NCBI GenBank assembly: GCA_016748015.1
Contig: JAAOMT010000620.1
Span: 98,940-162,939, forward strand
Direction: 5' to 3'
Length of the DNA stretch: 64,000 nucleotides
Origin: Geosiphon pyriformis
Lineage: Eukaryota > Glomeromycota > Glomeromycetes > Archaeosporales > Geosiphonaceae
Shown here in pieces: positions 13,401 through 25,100 of this stretch; within the stretch, counting starts at the first letter, position 1, and each line of letters begins with the position of its first letter. The notes under the pieces are model-generated. The model was not told the origin of the DNA and did not search any database. It saw nothing but the letters and a program-made list of their open reading frames with translations. A program made the position numbers and the translations under genes.

Positions 13401-16284
13401 CTTCTCCACATCTGTGGCAAGCACCACCACCACCACCACCACCACCAAATCCTCCCTGTCGCTTTTCCGGACAATCACGAGCCATATGACCTTTATTATT
13501 ATATAAATTTTCAAAGTTGACGATTTAAAAATTTGTTGAGTCTATTTGAAATGGTCTCAATTAGCTCTCACCTTCTTCACCACATATACGACAGTCACCA
13601 CCAAAGCCCCGCTGTTTATTCAAAGATACACCTCCAGAGTGCCCTGTGAAGATTAAAAGCAAGATTTCAGATTAAAATACGAGGCAGGTCGAACTTTCTT
13701 TGTCACAAGAATAACATCGCCGAGTAATATTGTCACCTTTATCACCATACGTGTCGTATCCGTCATTATATGAATCATTTCCACCACGATAATTGTGGTC
13801 ACCACCGTCATAGTTTCCTGAAGCGAATGAGTCACCACCGTCATAGTTTCCTGAAGCGAATGAGTCGCCACCGTCATAGTTTCCTGAAGCGAATGAGTCA
13901 CCACCGTCATAGTTTCCTGAAGCGAATGGGTCGCCACCATCATAGTTTCCTGAAGCGAATGGGTCTTGAGAAGGCTGAATAGGGTTATTATCCCAACCAA
14001 CGTCTAAACTTTCCGTCGGTAATATTTTTACTTCTTGATCTTTGGTGGATTGATCAAATCGGCTTTTAAGTTTTATCCAATCATGTGGTCCTTGATTTAA
14101 TGTCGGTGTTACTGAAGAAGTATTAGGACCCCATTGGTCTTTGCCACCTGAATGATCCGATTTGGCACTCAATTGATCAGCGCTTTGGGAGTAGGTTATT
14201 ATCGAAGCATCGACTTGATGAGAACTTTTCGCATTTATCGTGGCCGTGAAGCCCCATTGATCCGTATCTTTATCAGCCGTGGACGTAACACGCGTTTGAT
14301 CAATACTTGCTTCGATTGTGGCCGGCTTACCACCCCATTGATCCGTAGCTTTTTCAGGTATAGGGGTTTTGTCATTCCACTGATCAATACTTGCTTCGAT
14401 TTTGGCCGGCTTACCATCCCATTCAGGAGTATTTTTTCCAGGTATAGGGGTTTTGTCATTCCACTGATCAATACTTGCTTCGATTGTGGCCGGCTTATCA
14501 CCCCATTGATCCGTAGCTTTATCAGCCGTGGACGTAATACGCGTTTGGTCAATACTTGCTTTGATTGTGGTCGGCTTGCCAGCCCATTCAGGAGTAACTT
14601 TTTCAGGTATAGAGGTTTTATCATTCCACTGATCAATAGTTGTGTCAGGTGTAGCTGTTTTGACACCCCATTGATCAGTGCCTGTTGTGATTCTCGTGGT
14701 TTGAGCAACCCATTGCCCAATTCCTTTTTCAGTTTTATAGGATTTGGCTTCCCAATTGTTAGCTTCCGCAGACTTAGCTGTCCACTGATCGGTTGCTGGC
14801 TGAGTTGCAGACCCCCATTTATCATTATCAGCCGCATCTTTTGATTCAACCTGTTTTTTTGCATTGTCAGCGTCCCAGGAAGTCAAGTTATCATAACCAT
14901 TTTTACCATTCTGAGTTGAATCATGTTGACTGACGACACTTGGGGTGGATTCGGTATGAGCATTCCATGAACCATTCCTTGTGTTATTCAAATCATCTGC
15001 GACTTTTTGAGAAACTTCCGTTTTTGTTGTGGATAAAAGACCGAGTGGGGCATCCTTGTTTGGCTCCTTAGGGTCTGTATCTGAAGAAACTGAAGCGTTC
15101 CATGAATTTTCTCCGGTTTTCGTTGATTTACTGGTAATAATATTAGCGACCTGTGAACCATCTGAATCATCCTTAACCTTTGTATATTCGAAAAATGTTT
15201 CTTTATGGGGAGATTCAACATGTTCCTTTATTTTTTTATCAGTGATCGATTCATTTTGGAGACTTTCTTCCACTAATTTGGGAAATATCGACTTTTCAGA
15301 ACTCTGTTGATTTAATGATGAAATTGCTTCTGCCACCCAAAAGGGTGGATGTTTGATGGCAGTGGGCGATGAGGGTCCCCATTTTTCCTGAATTGGTTTC
15401 GGTTGTGATAGTCCCATACCCCATGAAACTGAATCTTTCTTTATAGAGGGTGATACTATTTCGTGGGAAGATGATACTATTTCGTGGGAAGGTGATACTA
15501 TTTCGTGGGAAGGTGATACTATTTCGTGGGATGGCGATATTCTTTCGTGGGATGGAGATTTCTTCACTTCAATTTCTTTTTCGATCGGTGTCTTTTTTGC
15601 TGGTATCCATTCACCTGGCTCAGTTTGAGTACCTATATCCTTAAATTTGATCTGGATCTCTGGCATCGGCAGAATTTTAGTGTTTAAGCCTTTGAGAAGT
15701 AATAGAAAAAGGATCAATTAAGTTTCTAGGTTTTGAGAAAATCTTTCCAAATGATAATTCAAATTACTAGTTTGTTGAATGAATTCAATCTCCTCTTCAT
15801 CGTTCTTATGTAATTCTTTATCAGTCCTCGCTCTCACTATTTTATGGGAATTTGAAAGGTTTTCATAACTAGCATCCCAATCTTCTTCTACGATAGGGTT
15901 ATCTGAAGCCATCTAAAATGAAAATTTCAAGATAAAAATCACCTGTCATCTTGCATTCAAAAAGATAAATCTTACCTCCATTTTTTCTGATTCCCCTTTT
16001 CCATAAGTAGATATTTGAGAATGACCGCTATCAGAAGTATTCGATCTAACAGCATTTTTAATTTTTGACGAAGATTGATTCAGTTCATCATTTTGACCAT
16101 ATTCATTAAGGGAAGAAGGCTGCGATGGCAACTTTTGTAAAGATGGTTGGACGGAAGATGACCAATTATCAACAGAGGCTGATGTAGGCGCCGGTTTTGG
16201 CGTCGATGTTACCCAAGGAATATCGTTATCGTTCCAACTTTCAGTATTTGACTCTGGAGGTCCACCCCACTTATCTTGACTCAT
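10445..16284 (-). CDS. CnjB-like zinc-knuckle protein with WG/GW-rich arms
   Basis: A 17-exon gene reconstructed from splice sites and reading frame. Exons: 16284-15976, 15912-15768, 15689-13695, 13643-13572, 13490-13398, 13316-13253, 13162-13047, 12961-12768, 12694-12468, 12393-12371, 12282-12222, 12140-12103, 12030-11997, 11928-11876, 11803-11752, 11667-11579, 11499-10445. They sum to 4620 nt, an unbroken 1539-residue frame. Residues 1 to about 805 are disordered and rich in WG, QW and SW motifs (KWGG, QWGDK, QWNDK, SWNA). Residues about 808-1195 hold nine CCHC knuckles, including CRICGEEGHMARDC, CYKCQKPGHFAREC and CFKCGSSDHISRDC; the first lacks the final Cys. Between knuckles 4 and 5 is a helical segment (NEAWNKLLAADKEKDIDDFK, exon 8) typical of fungal zinc-knuckle/CnjB-like proteins. 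The C-terminal 350 residues carry GWN/PWE repeats. Single-stranded nucleic-acid binding is expected from the knuckles. Argonaute contact through WG/GW motifs is inference. The exon 3 donor (GTTCGA) and the exon 12 donor are the least certain. Confidence 0.82.
13800..13965 (-). repeat. 33-bp tandem repeat, five units, coding
   Basis: Five near-identical 33-bp units inside exon 3 of the zinc-knuckle gene, each encoding an 11-residue unit DSFASGNYDGG (DPFASGNYDGG in the first two). Units differ by only a few bases, so the array is young or homogenised. It lies just before the first zinc knuckle. Confidence 0.85.
14235..14660 (-). repeat. Degenerate coding repeats with QWG/QWN motifs
   Basis: Within exon 3, blocks combining (T/P)IxASIDQWNDKTPIP and TDQWGxKPATIEASIDQ recur in mixed order. 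Nucleotide identity between some copies is high; for example two long stretches around 14,360-14,400 and 14,455-14,490 are almost the same. The repeats multiply the WG/QW motifs of the N-terminal arm. Confidence 0.7.
15448..15560 (-). repeat. 24-bp tandem repeat encoding SPSHEIV
   Basis: Near the start of exon 3 of the zinc-knuckle gene, the eight-residue unit (SPSHEIV plus a joining residue) recurs about five to six times, with small changes (SPSHERI, SSSHEIV). It is a low-complexity Ser/His/Glu spacer of unknown role. Confidence 0.75.
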
Positions 16285-19200
16285 TTTATGCAAACTCGTT
16301 TAATCTAAATTAGGTTGGTATTTAAAAGATAAATTTGGTGAGTTTGTAACTTAACAAAAATGTGTTTGAAATTAGGACTTAAATTCGCCTTATTTCACAT
16401 TAGGTCGAACTTTACACGTGTATCATGCTTAACCTTTGTTTTAGATAATGATAGTTGAATAGGCTTGTGACTTAAGTCCTAGTATTTTATAGATCAAATT
16501 TGAAACCTCAAAACTTCAAAACCTCTCTCTTAGTACGCCACTTCCTTTCCATTTAAAACTCACCAAAAATAGAATAGGGAGTTCAATCTCGTCGAGCTTT
16601 TGTATTCAAGTTGAAATTATAAGGGTCTACCAACCTTGAAACAAGTGCGTGTATAATAGAGGGAGAAAGGGAAATTCGTGTGTCAACAAGGGATGATTTA
16701 TTGATCAAGTAGTACGATCATGAGCATCCAAGCCTTTTATGAGGGTTTGATCTCGTCGATCGTAATTTTAGAAATATGTTTTGCTCTCCATGATCGTTAT
16801 CAATGAATCTATGAAAATGACGTGAAGATTAAAGACCAGCATCAACTTGTTAATCATGTAAAATTTTCTAATCTAAAAGATGGTAATTGCCAATTAGGTC
16901 GATTTTTAGTACATCGCAGAATTTTTTCTCTCGATATTTTTTTTGTATCCCTTTAGCCTTAGATGAAAGACTTTATAGCCTAAAGAATGGGTTGTATATT
17001 TATATGAAATGAGAGAGTCAAATATATTGAAAGCAGGTGATTAAAAACCTAGTATTGGGTTAACAATTGATTCTTTTACATGTATTTATTATTCAATCAA
17101 GAAATTCCTTCTTTATTTGTACACTTCATTTAACATCAAAAGCAACGCAATATCGGCATAAATTATACGGTAGCAGCCCCAAGAAATACAAAACTTGAAG
17201 AAATCATTGAAAAAAGAAGAAGTATAACGAGGGGAAAAAACGGCAAATAATAAAAGTTTTCATCCAAATACAGAGGAAATTCAGGAATTTTTTTTTTCGG
17301 AAAAAGGAAAGGCTTTTATTTTATTAGCTAATTATAAAGAGGTAGTTGAGCTTGTTCTTTAACGATATTAATTGAGATGGTAATGTTTAAGAACCCAATT
17401 TCTGCAATCAAAGTTAAATATGAAGCACCAAGATATTGAAGGTAGCCACATATTACGTTCCGTGTACTTAGTGATTTGTTCAAAGAAAGGTAATCATTTG
17501 ACATTAAGTTTAAAACAGCTAATGAATCCAGGTTACGTTTCGTCTAATTGATCAATCCTCAGGTTTTATCATAAACCAAATCTTTTACCTTTGACATTCA
17601 GCGATTTATTTGGGGTTTTGGAGAAATGATATAATTTGCTAGTTTTTTCAATCATATATCACATTAGTAAGATAGCAAAGGAGAATTTTACGAGCACCAT
17701 TAATGTCCCTATAAAGCTCAATTTTCTATTAAAGTAATGGACTACCAAGGTCGTAATGAATGTGATTGTTGTTTTTATATTCCATTGTACAAGATACCAT
17801 GAGTTCTCACATGCTTTGTGGATGAAAGCTGAAAACGTGATTATGTGGATATTGTTTACAAAACAATTTGACAAACTTATAATGATAATTATTTATTAAG
17901 TAGGAGATTCTTTTGTGTATACATAATATGACTTATAATAAATATAGTATATAAAAATGATTATTAACAAACATTTATGTATTGAATATTATAAATTAAT
18001 TTATAATGTTTACTTTTTCAAATATGATATTGCATTTATTTTAAAGTTTGTTATATAAATATCAAAATTAATAAATATATTCAATATTACTTTTGTTTAT
18101 ATACATTAAAATTTAAAAATATAATATTAATATTACTTTTAATAAATTTTTAACACAATAATTAATTTAAATATATAAAAATAAAAGTATTCCAAAAAAT
18201 TTATCATAGATAATTATTATTTTTGAGTTTTACAAAAGAATTTAAAAAATATATTTTAATGTTTTGAAATTATTACATGGTTTTTCAAAAAAAAAATTAT
18301 TAAAAATATATTTTTAATTTTGTATAATTAATAATAAAATTAGATTTATATTTTTTAAATAATTTATATACAGTTTTATTTTTAATATTGCTAAAAAAAT
18401 ATTATTAATTAATCAATTAATTAATAAACCAAACTGAAAAATAATAAACTAAAAAATATTTATAAAAATAACTCTTTCTTTTTTATATTTTTATGATAAC
18501 AATTAAATAAAAATGACATGTTTGATGTTGGTTTGTTTATTTGGTTTTCGACATTTGAGCTATTTTGGTCTGTTTTCGATTCCTAGATTTTTTTCTAATA
18601 TTTTGGTGGTATGGAAAGAGATTTAAAAAAGTTTTGTATAATGCTTAGTGGTATCTTGATGTAAGTTCAAGTGACTGGTAACGTGCAGAAAGCACATGAT
18701 CCACGCTTATTATAGAATACGTAGAAAGATCTTACTTTTTTAAAACAATAATAATAATAAAAATAGTAAAAAATAAAAAAGATATATATTCTATTTTTTT
18801 TGGTTTTTTTAATGTTATTATTTTAAAAACTCTTTTTATAATAAAAACACTAAGACAATATTTTACTAAAGTACTTTTTTTTATATAACAAAAACATAAA
18901 ACAGTTTTAAATTTATAAAAAACATTCTTTTTGGTTTTGAATAGAAGTTTTTTTCACTTAAATTTTTTTTAAATGAACAATTAAGACCAGTTTTAATGTT
19001 GTTGTTATTATTATTATAAAAATTTTTAAAATTTTTAATATTCTTTTTTAAGTAATTTTTATTATTATTAAAAAAAATAATAAAAGAAAAAAACAATTTT
19101 TTTTTAAAAATTAAATATTGGTTTTTTTTGATTTTTATTAGTTATATTATAGCAACATTAATTTTTTTGAACTTAAATAATAAAAGCAACAGCATATTTA

Positions 19201-22199
19201 TTAAAACTATTCAAATCTCTATATAATTATATTATATATATATTAAATTTCAATTAATTATTGCTATTTTTAAAAAACAAATAAGTTATGTTTTAATACT
19301 TCATTTTTCTTAATAATAATATTAAATTACTTAATTACAAAAATAATTTGATAAAATAAAAATTGAAATACCTTTTTTTTCTGTTTTTGAAAAATACTAT
19401 TATTTTAATAATATTTAAAAAATAATTATTGATTAATCAAAATTTTTGAATTAATATTTTTATAAAAATTAAAATAACTAATATTAAGATTATGTTTTAG
19501 TTTTTATATAATTTTATTAATTATTAAGAATAATATTAAACTTTTTATATAAACTTTATATTTCAAGTTTTTTTAAAAGATTAAACTTGTTGATTTTTTT
19601 TGATTGCTTTTAATATTGTAAAATTTTCTGTAATTTTTATTTTTTATTTGTTTCTGCTATTATAGTTTTTTATAATTCATTTTTTTAATATTAAAAATAT
19701 TTTTGGTATTTTTAATAAAATTTTTAAAATTAAATTGAAATTTGCTGATTTATTATTGAGTATTTTAAATTTTTTATAACTTTTAATATTTTTTTATTTT
19801 TAATTAATTTTAATAAAAAAAAACAATATTAGATTTTTTATTAATTAAAAAAATTATTGTTTTTCATAAAATCAAATTGATTTACTTGTTTTTTGACCAT
19901 ATTTTTTATTATATTATTGTTTAAATATGTATAATTAAATCTGGTTTATATTTTAAATTTTCAAATTTAAATATTAATTTAAATATATTATTATTAAAAT
20001 TAGTATATTGTATTTAATAAAAAAATTTTAAATATTAAAATTTGAATTATTTGGTTTAAATAATAAAATTTTTTTTTAATATGTAAATATTTTGTTTTAA
20101 GCTTTTTATTATATTTAAAGTTTTTATAAATTAGTTTAAAATTATATATTAAATCTATTGTTTTTTATTGTTGTAAATATTTGATTTATTTAATATTATT
20201 TAAAAAATTTGAGTTTTTAAATAAATTTTATTATACATATTTATTTAATTAAAAATTTAGTTTAAATATATTTTCGAAATAATTATTAATTAAATTTAAA
20301 ACTTTAATCAATTTAAAAATAAAAAAAAACTTATTTTTATAATTTTAAAATCCATTTTTAATTAATTATAATAAATAAAATAATATATATATTTTTATTA
20401 ATAATAAATATGATTTAATTATTACTTAAAATTATATAATTTATTGAATAAAATATAGAAAGCTTTAAAATAAATAGAACTTATATAATTGTTATATATA
20501 ATTAATTATTTAAACTAATTAAAACTATACTATATAAACAATATAAAAAAAATTGTATAATAATACCAAATTTTTTTTTACTATATTAAATTAACATAAG
20601 TAATTTAAGTTTATATCTATACTAAAATAATTTTTATATTTAATATTTAAACTTGAAATATTTTTAATATTTACTAAAATAAAATTATTTTTAATAATCA
20701 AATTATCTTTTTTTTATTTAGTTTTTAATTATAATTATATATATATAATTAATATATGTCTTAATTATAAGTTTTAAAATATTTAATATCTTTATAATAT
20801 CTTAAAAATATTTTTTTAAAACTTAAAACAATATAATAACATAAAATTTTTTTAATTAAGTTTTTTTTACACAAAAACACATGATTTAAGTTTTGTTTTA
20901 ATTTATACTAAGTATAAAAAACATTAAAATATTTGAAATTATATAGTTAATTTTTAATAATAACCGATAATTTTTGTAAAAAATTTTTGTACAATAGATT
21001 TTAAAATTAGAAATTATTTAACTAATAAATTCAAATTATATATATTTATTAAAATACTAAATTAAACTTATAATAATTAATTTATATTTTAAGTTATATT
21101 TATATTACTATATTTTATAATATATTTTAATTTTTACTTCATTAATTTTATTAAAATATTATATATTATTTAAAATTATTACATTATTAAAAACTAAATA
21201 TTTTTTACTAATTTTAATTAATAAAAAAATTTTAAAACCAAACCAACAATTTAATATTTTTTAATTTAACACTTATTATAAAAATTCAAACTTTTGTTCT
21301 TAAAATTTAATATAATAATAATTATCTAATTAACAAAAACATATTTTAAACTTAAAATTATTATTTATAATTTAATAAATATAAAAAACACAATTTTATA
21401 AACATTAATATTTATTTTTATCTTAATATTTTTAAATAAAACAATAATATTATGCTTTATATTAAGTATATTTAACTATTTTAATAATTTATTTGTAAAA
21501 ATCTTAATATTTAATTAATAAAATTTTTAATTTTATGTTAACTTTAAAAAATTTTTGATGTAATAAATATTATAATCAATTAATTCTGCAATTAAAAAAT
21601 TCGTATCAATTCTTAAAAACTTTTTAATTTTAAAAAAATTACTAAAAAAATTCAAAAAAATTTTGGCTTTTAAGGCTTAATTTTTTATAATAATAAAAAA
21701 CGTTTAATAAATAACTTTATTAATATCAAAGAATATTTTAAAAAATAAAATAAAACATATTTATAATTAACAAATTTAAATAGTTATATATATTTTAAAA
21801 TTATATAGCTATATTTATAAAAAAAGTTTAATTTTATAATAAAAATTATATAATATAATATAATTAATTATTAATTTTTATTTATGTTTATATAAATAAT
21901 TTTTTATATTATTTGTATTAAGTATGATAAAAAGTAAAATAAATAATTAATATAAAAACTTTTTTTTTTTCTATATTCTAAATTTTTCAAAGAGCATAAT
22001 TTTAATAAAAAAGTTTTTTTATTTTTTTTGTTGTTTTCATCAATATTTCTTACCTTAATAACCCCTTTATTATCAACTTGAAAGCTGCTTTAGATAGTAA
22101 TATACTAAAAAAAAAGTGCTCAAAGAAGTTTTTTATAATTCTGTTGATAGTTTTTTTTCTTAATAATATTAAACACTCTAATAATAAAAAATATATTTC
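16285..22199. other. Gene-free block, strongly AT-rich from about 17.9 kb
   Basis: 16.3-17.9 kb is moderately AT-rich and presumably holds the promoter of the zinc-knuckle gene; no clear TATA box was found. From about 17.9 to 22.2 kb the sequence is almost pure A/T with homopolymer runs. Open frames there (for example 18881-19096, minus) are Asn/Lys/Phe low complexity. No coding homology was recognised; old, fully decayed transposons are possible. Confidence 0.6.
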
Positions 22200-25100
22200 T
22201 AGTCAAATTTAATTCTGACAATAGTATGTTTTTAAATATAGATAGTGATTTTAGTGATAGTAAATATAATAGATCTGTGTTTAATATTAGTGATAATTCT
22301 TTTTTTGACTTAACTGCCACTATTTCCAAGACTGAAAAAATAACTCTTGCTATAATTCTTGGCTCTTTTTTTGGTTTTCTTAATTTTAATATAGATGAAA
22401 AAGTCAGATCTTTTTTACTTTTTTTTAGTTTCTTTTTGAACAAAAAATAGATTAATCCTAAGATTATTAAGACTTAAGGAAAAGTATCCATTAAAAAATT
22501 CTTTACTTTGAACATTAATTTCTCAGCTATAAAAAACAAGTTAGCAATAACAAAGACTTAAATAACCAGAAAACTATTTTTAATAATTAACAATTTTAGA
22601 GAAATCACTATTCTCTCAAAATTTGAAGAGATTATCTAATTAATATTTATATTTAATAAAAGTTTGAAGAAAGCTGTATTATTGGTTAAAGATAAAGAAA
22701 TCATTATAAACAATAATATTAAGAAACAAAAAATTCATTCAGATTAGACTGTTATTATTAAAAAAATTCCCATAAATACACTAAAAAAAATAATTATTAC
22801 AGCTCTTTTCAAATTTGGTCAAGTAATATTAATCTGATTACAATTAATTAGAATATAATAGAAAATTGTAATAGAATTTGCCAAATTAAGTCAAGTTAAT
22901 CAATTGGCAGCAAAGTAATTATTTTTTATTAGAAAAGATTTAATGTATATAGCAAAGATTATAGAAGATTGTAAAATCTGGATGTTAAGAAATTAATTTA
23001 GAGCACTTCTATTTATTTTGTTTGTAAAAATAACTGCTCATAATCTTGGTGTTTTATTGAAAGAGATTAATGGGAAAACTTGTGTCATAAACTGTTTATT
23101 TAATATTAACAATAGAGTTTACTATATAATAGTTGGCTTTAAATCATAAAAAAAATTGGATTCAGCTTTTTACACAAAGTTTATTCTAAGTAATATTAAG
23201 CTTTCTTGAACTAAAATAAATCTGGTTTATTGTAAAAAGTGTAGATGTTTTAAACATTTGGCTTTAAAGTATAATGCATTAAGTGTTTGTGCCTTATTTA
23301 ATAATACTTGCTCTGATTTTGGCTTTGAATTCTCTTCTTCTAATATATCACATATAAAAAAAAGTTTTGTAATTATTCAAAATTAGTGTTTGCTTGGCTT
23401 TTTTAAAATGCTTTTTGAAGTTTTTGACTAATTAAGTATTAAGTATTGTCCATAAATTAGACATGATAAATCTAGTACTCCTGGTGTCTATTTTTTAATT
23501 TCAATTTCTATCTTTTGTAGTGCTTGTTTTTTCAAATTCAAAATTGGATGTGAATATGATTTTGAATAATCCACTTGTATTATCTATCTTCTCTTCTTTA
23601 TTTATAAATAATATGGTTTTAAATTTGGGTTTAAGTAAATTAAAAGTTTTAATTACTAAGATGAGTAAATTGAAATTTAAAATAATGGCTTTTAAAGTTT
23701 TTGTTAATTCAATTTTGGTAAAATTGGATCAGTTGTGTACTGGCTTAGATTTGTTTATGTTTTTTTGTCTTAATAAGTGATTTGGTTTAGATATTTGTTA
23801 CATATAATGTTTAAGATATTAATGTCTTTGCCAAGAAGGAAGACATTATTTGTTGGTATATAGAATTGAAAAATATGGTTTTGATTATTATAAAAATAAA
23901 ATTAAGGTCTAGTATTAAACTATGGATTATAAATAAGTTTAATAAAGTTAGAATTTTTACTTTTGGTTTAAATGTAAATTTTTTTAATGTTGATGTGGCC
24001 ATAGTTATAAATAATTTTTTGGCTCAGCATATTTCAAAAATGAATAAGATTCTAGATTGTTTAATTTCAATATATTTTTGATTTAAAAACAAGCTTTTGG
24101 TTATAATTTTGGATTTATATATTAAAGTATCTGCTAATATGTGATTTGATCAAGCTTTTGATATTAACTTTATTATTTTTAAAGCTGTCAATTCTAACTT
24201 TTTTGTGGTTCTAAATGGTAATTTCAATAAAAATAATTCTAAAAAAATGCAAGCTTAAAGAAATGCTCAGATATAAATTTGGTTAATTTATTTAAGAAAC
24301 ATTTTTTGGTAAAAGTTTCTACTTAGAATAACTTTAAAGGAGTCAAAAAGATTATTGATTATATTTTTATTAGTAAAAATTTGTTATTGGCAATTATAAT
24401 ACATAAAATTGGCAGTGTTTTTGAATTTTTTGTTACAGATTATAAAACAATTGTGGTTTTAATTAATCTGAAAAGTCTTTTGAATACATGTTTAAATAAT
24501 ATTCACAAGTAAGTAAACAAAGATTATTAGAAGTTTAATGTCAAAAATATAGATAGTACCAAATAGACTCATTTTAAAAAATGTGTTTTAGCTGAGTTGT
24601 TATTAATAGTAAATAGATTTGTGAATATAAAAGCTTTTGACAAATTAGATAATATATAGAAAAATTTAAAAAGAGTAATAATGAGTTTAGCAAATGCTAC
24701 TTTTTTTTAAACTTTGGCATAATAAGTTTAAGTATTTGAAAAATAAACAATTATCAAAATTTTTTGGATTAGAATTACTGGTTGCCAAAATTATAAAAGA
24801 ACTAAATGTAAACAACAAGTCTGAATTCAATTGTCTTTTTATAAAATGGTTAACAATTAATAATAATAAAACTTCTAAAGTTGTATTTATAGTTTGGAAT
24901 AGTACAAATTTAACAGATGTTATTAAAAAATTGTTATTAGTTAGGAAAAAATATAAAATATCAAAGTACTATAAATTAAAAATTGTTAAAAATACAGCCA
25001 TCAAAAAAACAATTAAGAAGCAAAAAAGAGAACTTTAGTTTTAATAAAAAAAGCATAATTAAAAGTGTTTTAGATTAGTCTTTTTATAAAGTAATTTTAG

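Noticed and set aside
13770-13982. Plus ORF of HRHSFLKRMS repeats, and other ORFs opposite the zinc-knuckle gene
   Set aside because: Shadows of the tandem repeats and coding exons on the minus strand.
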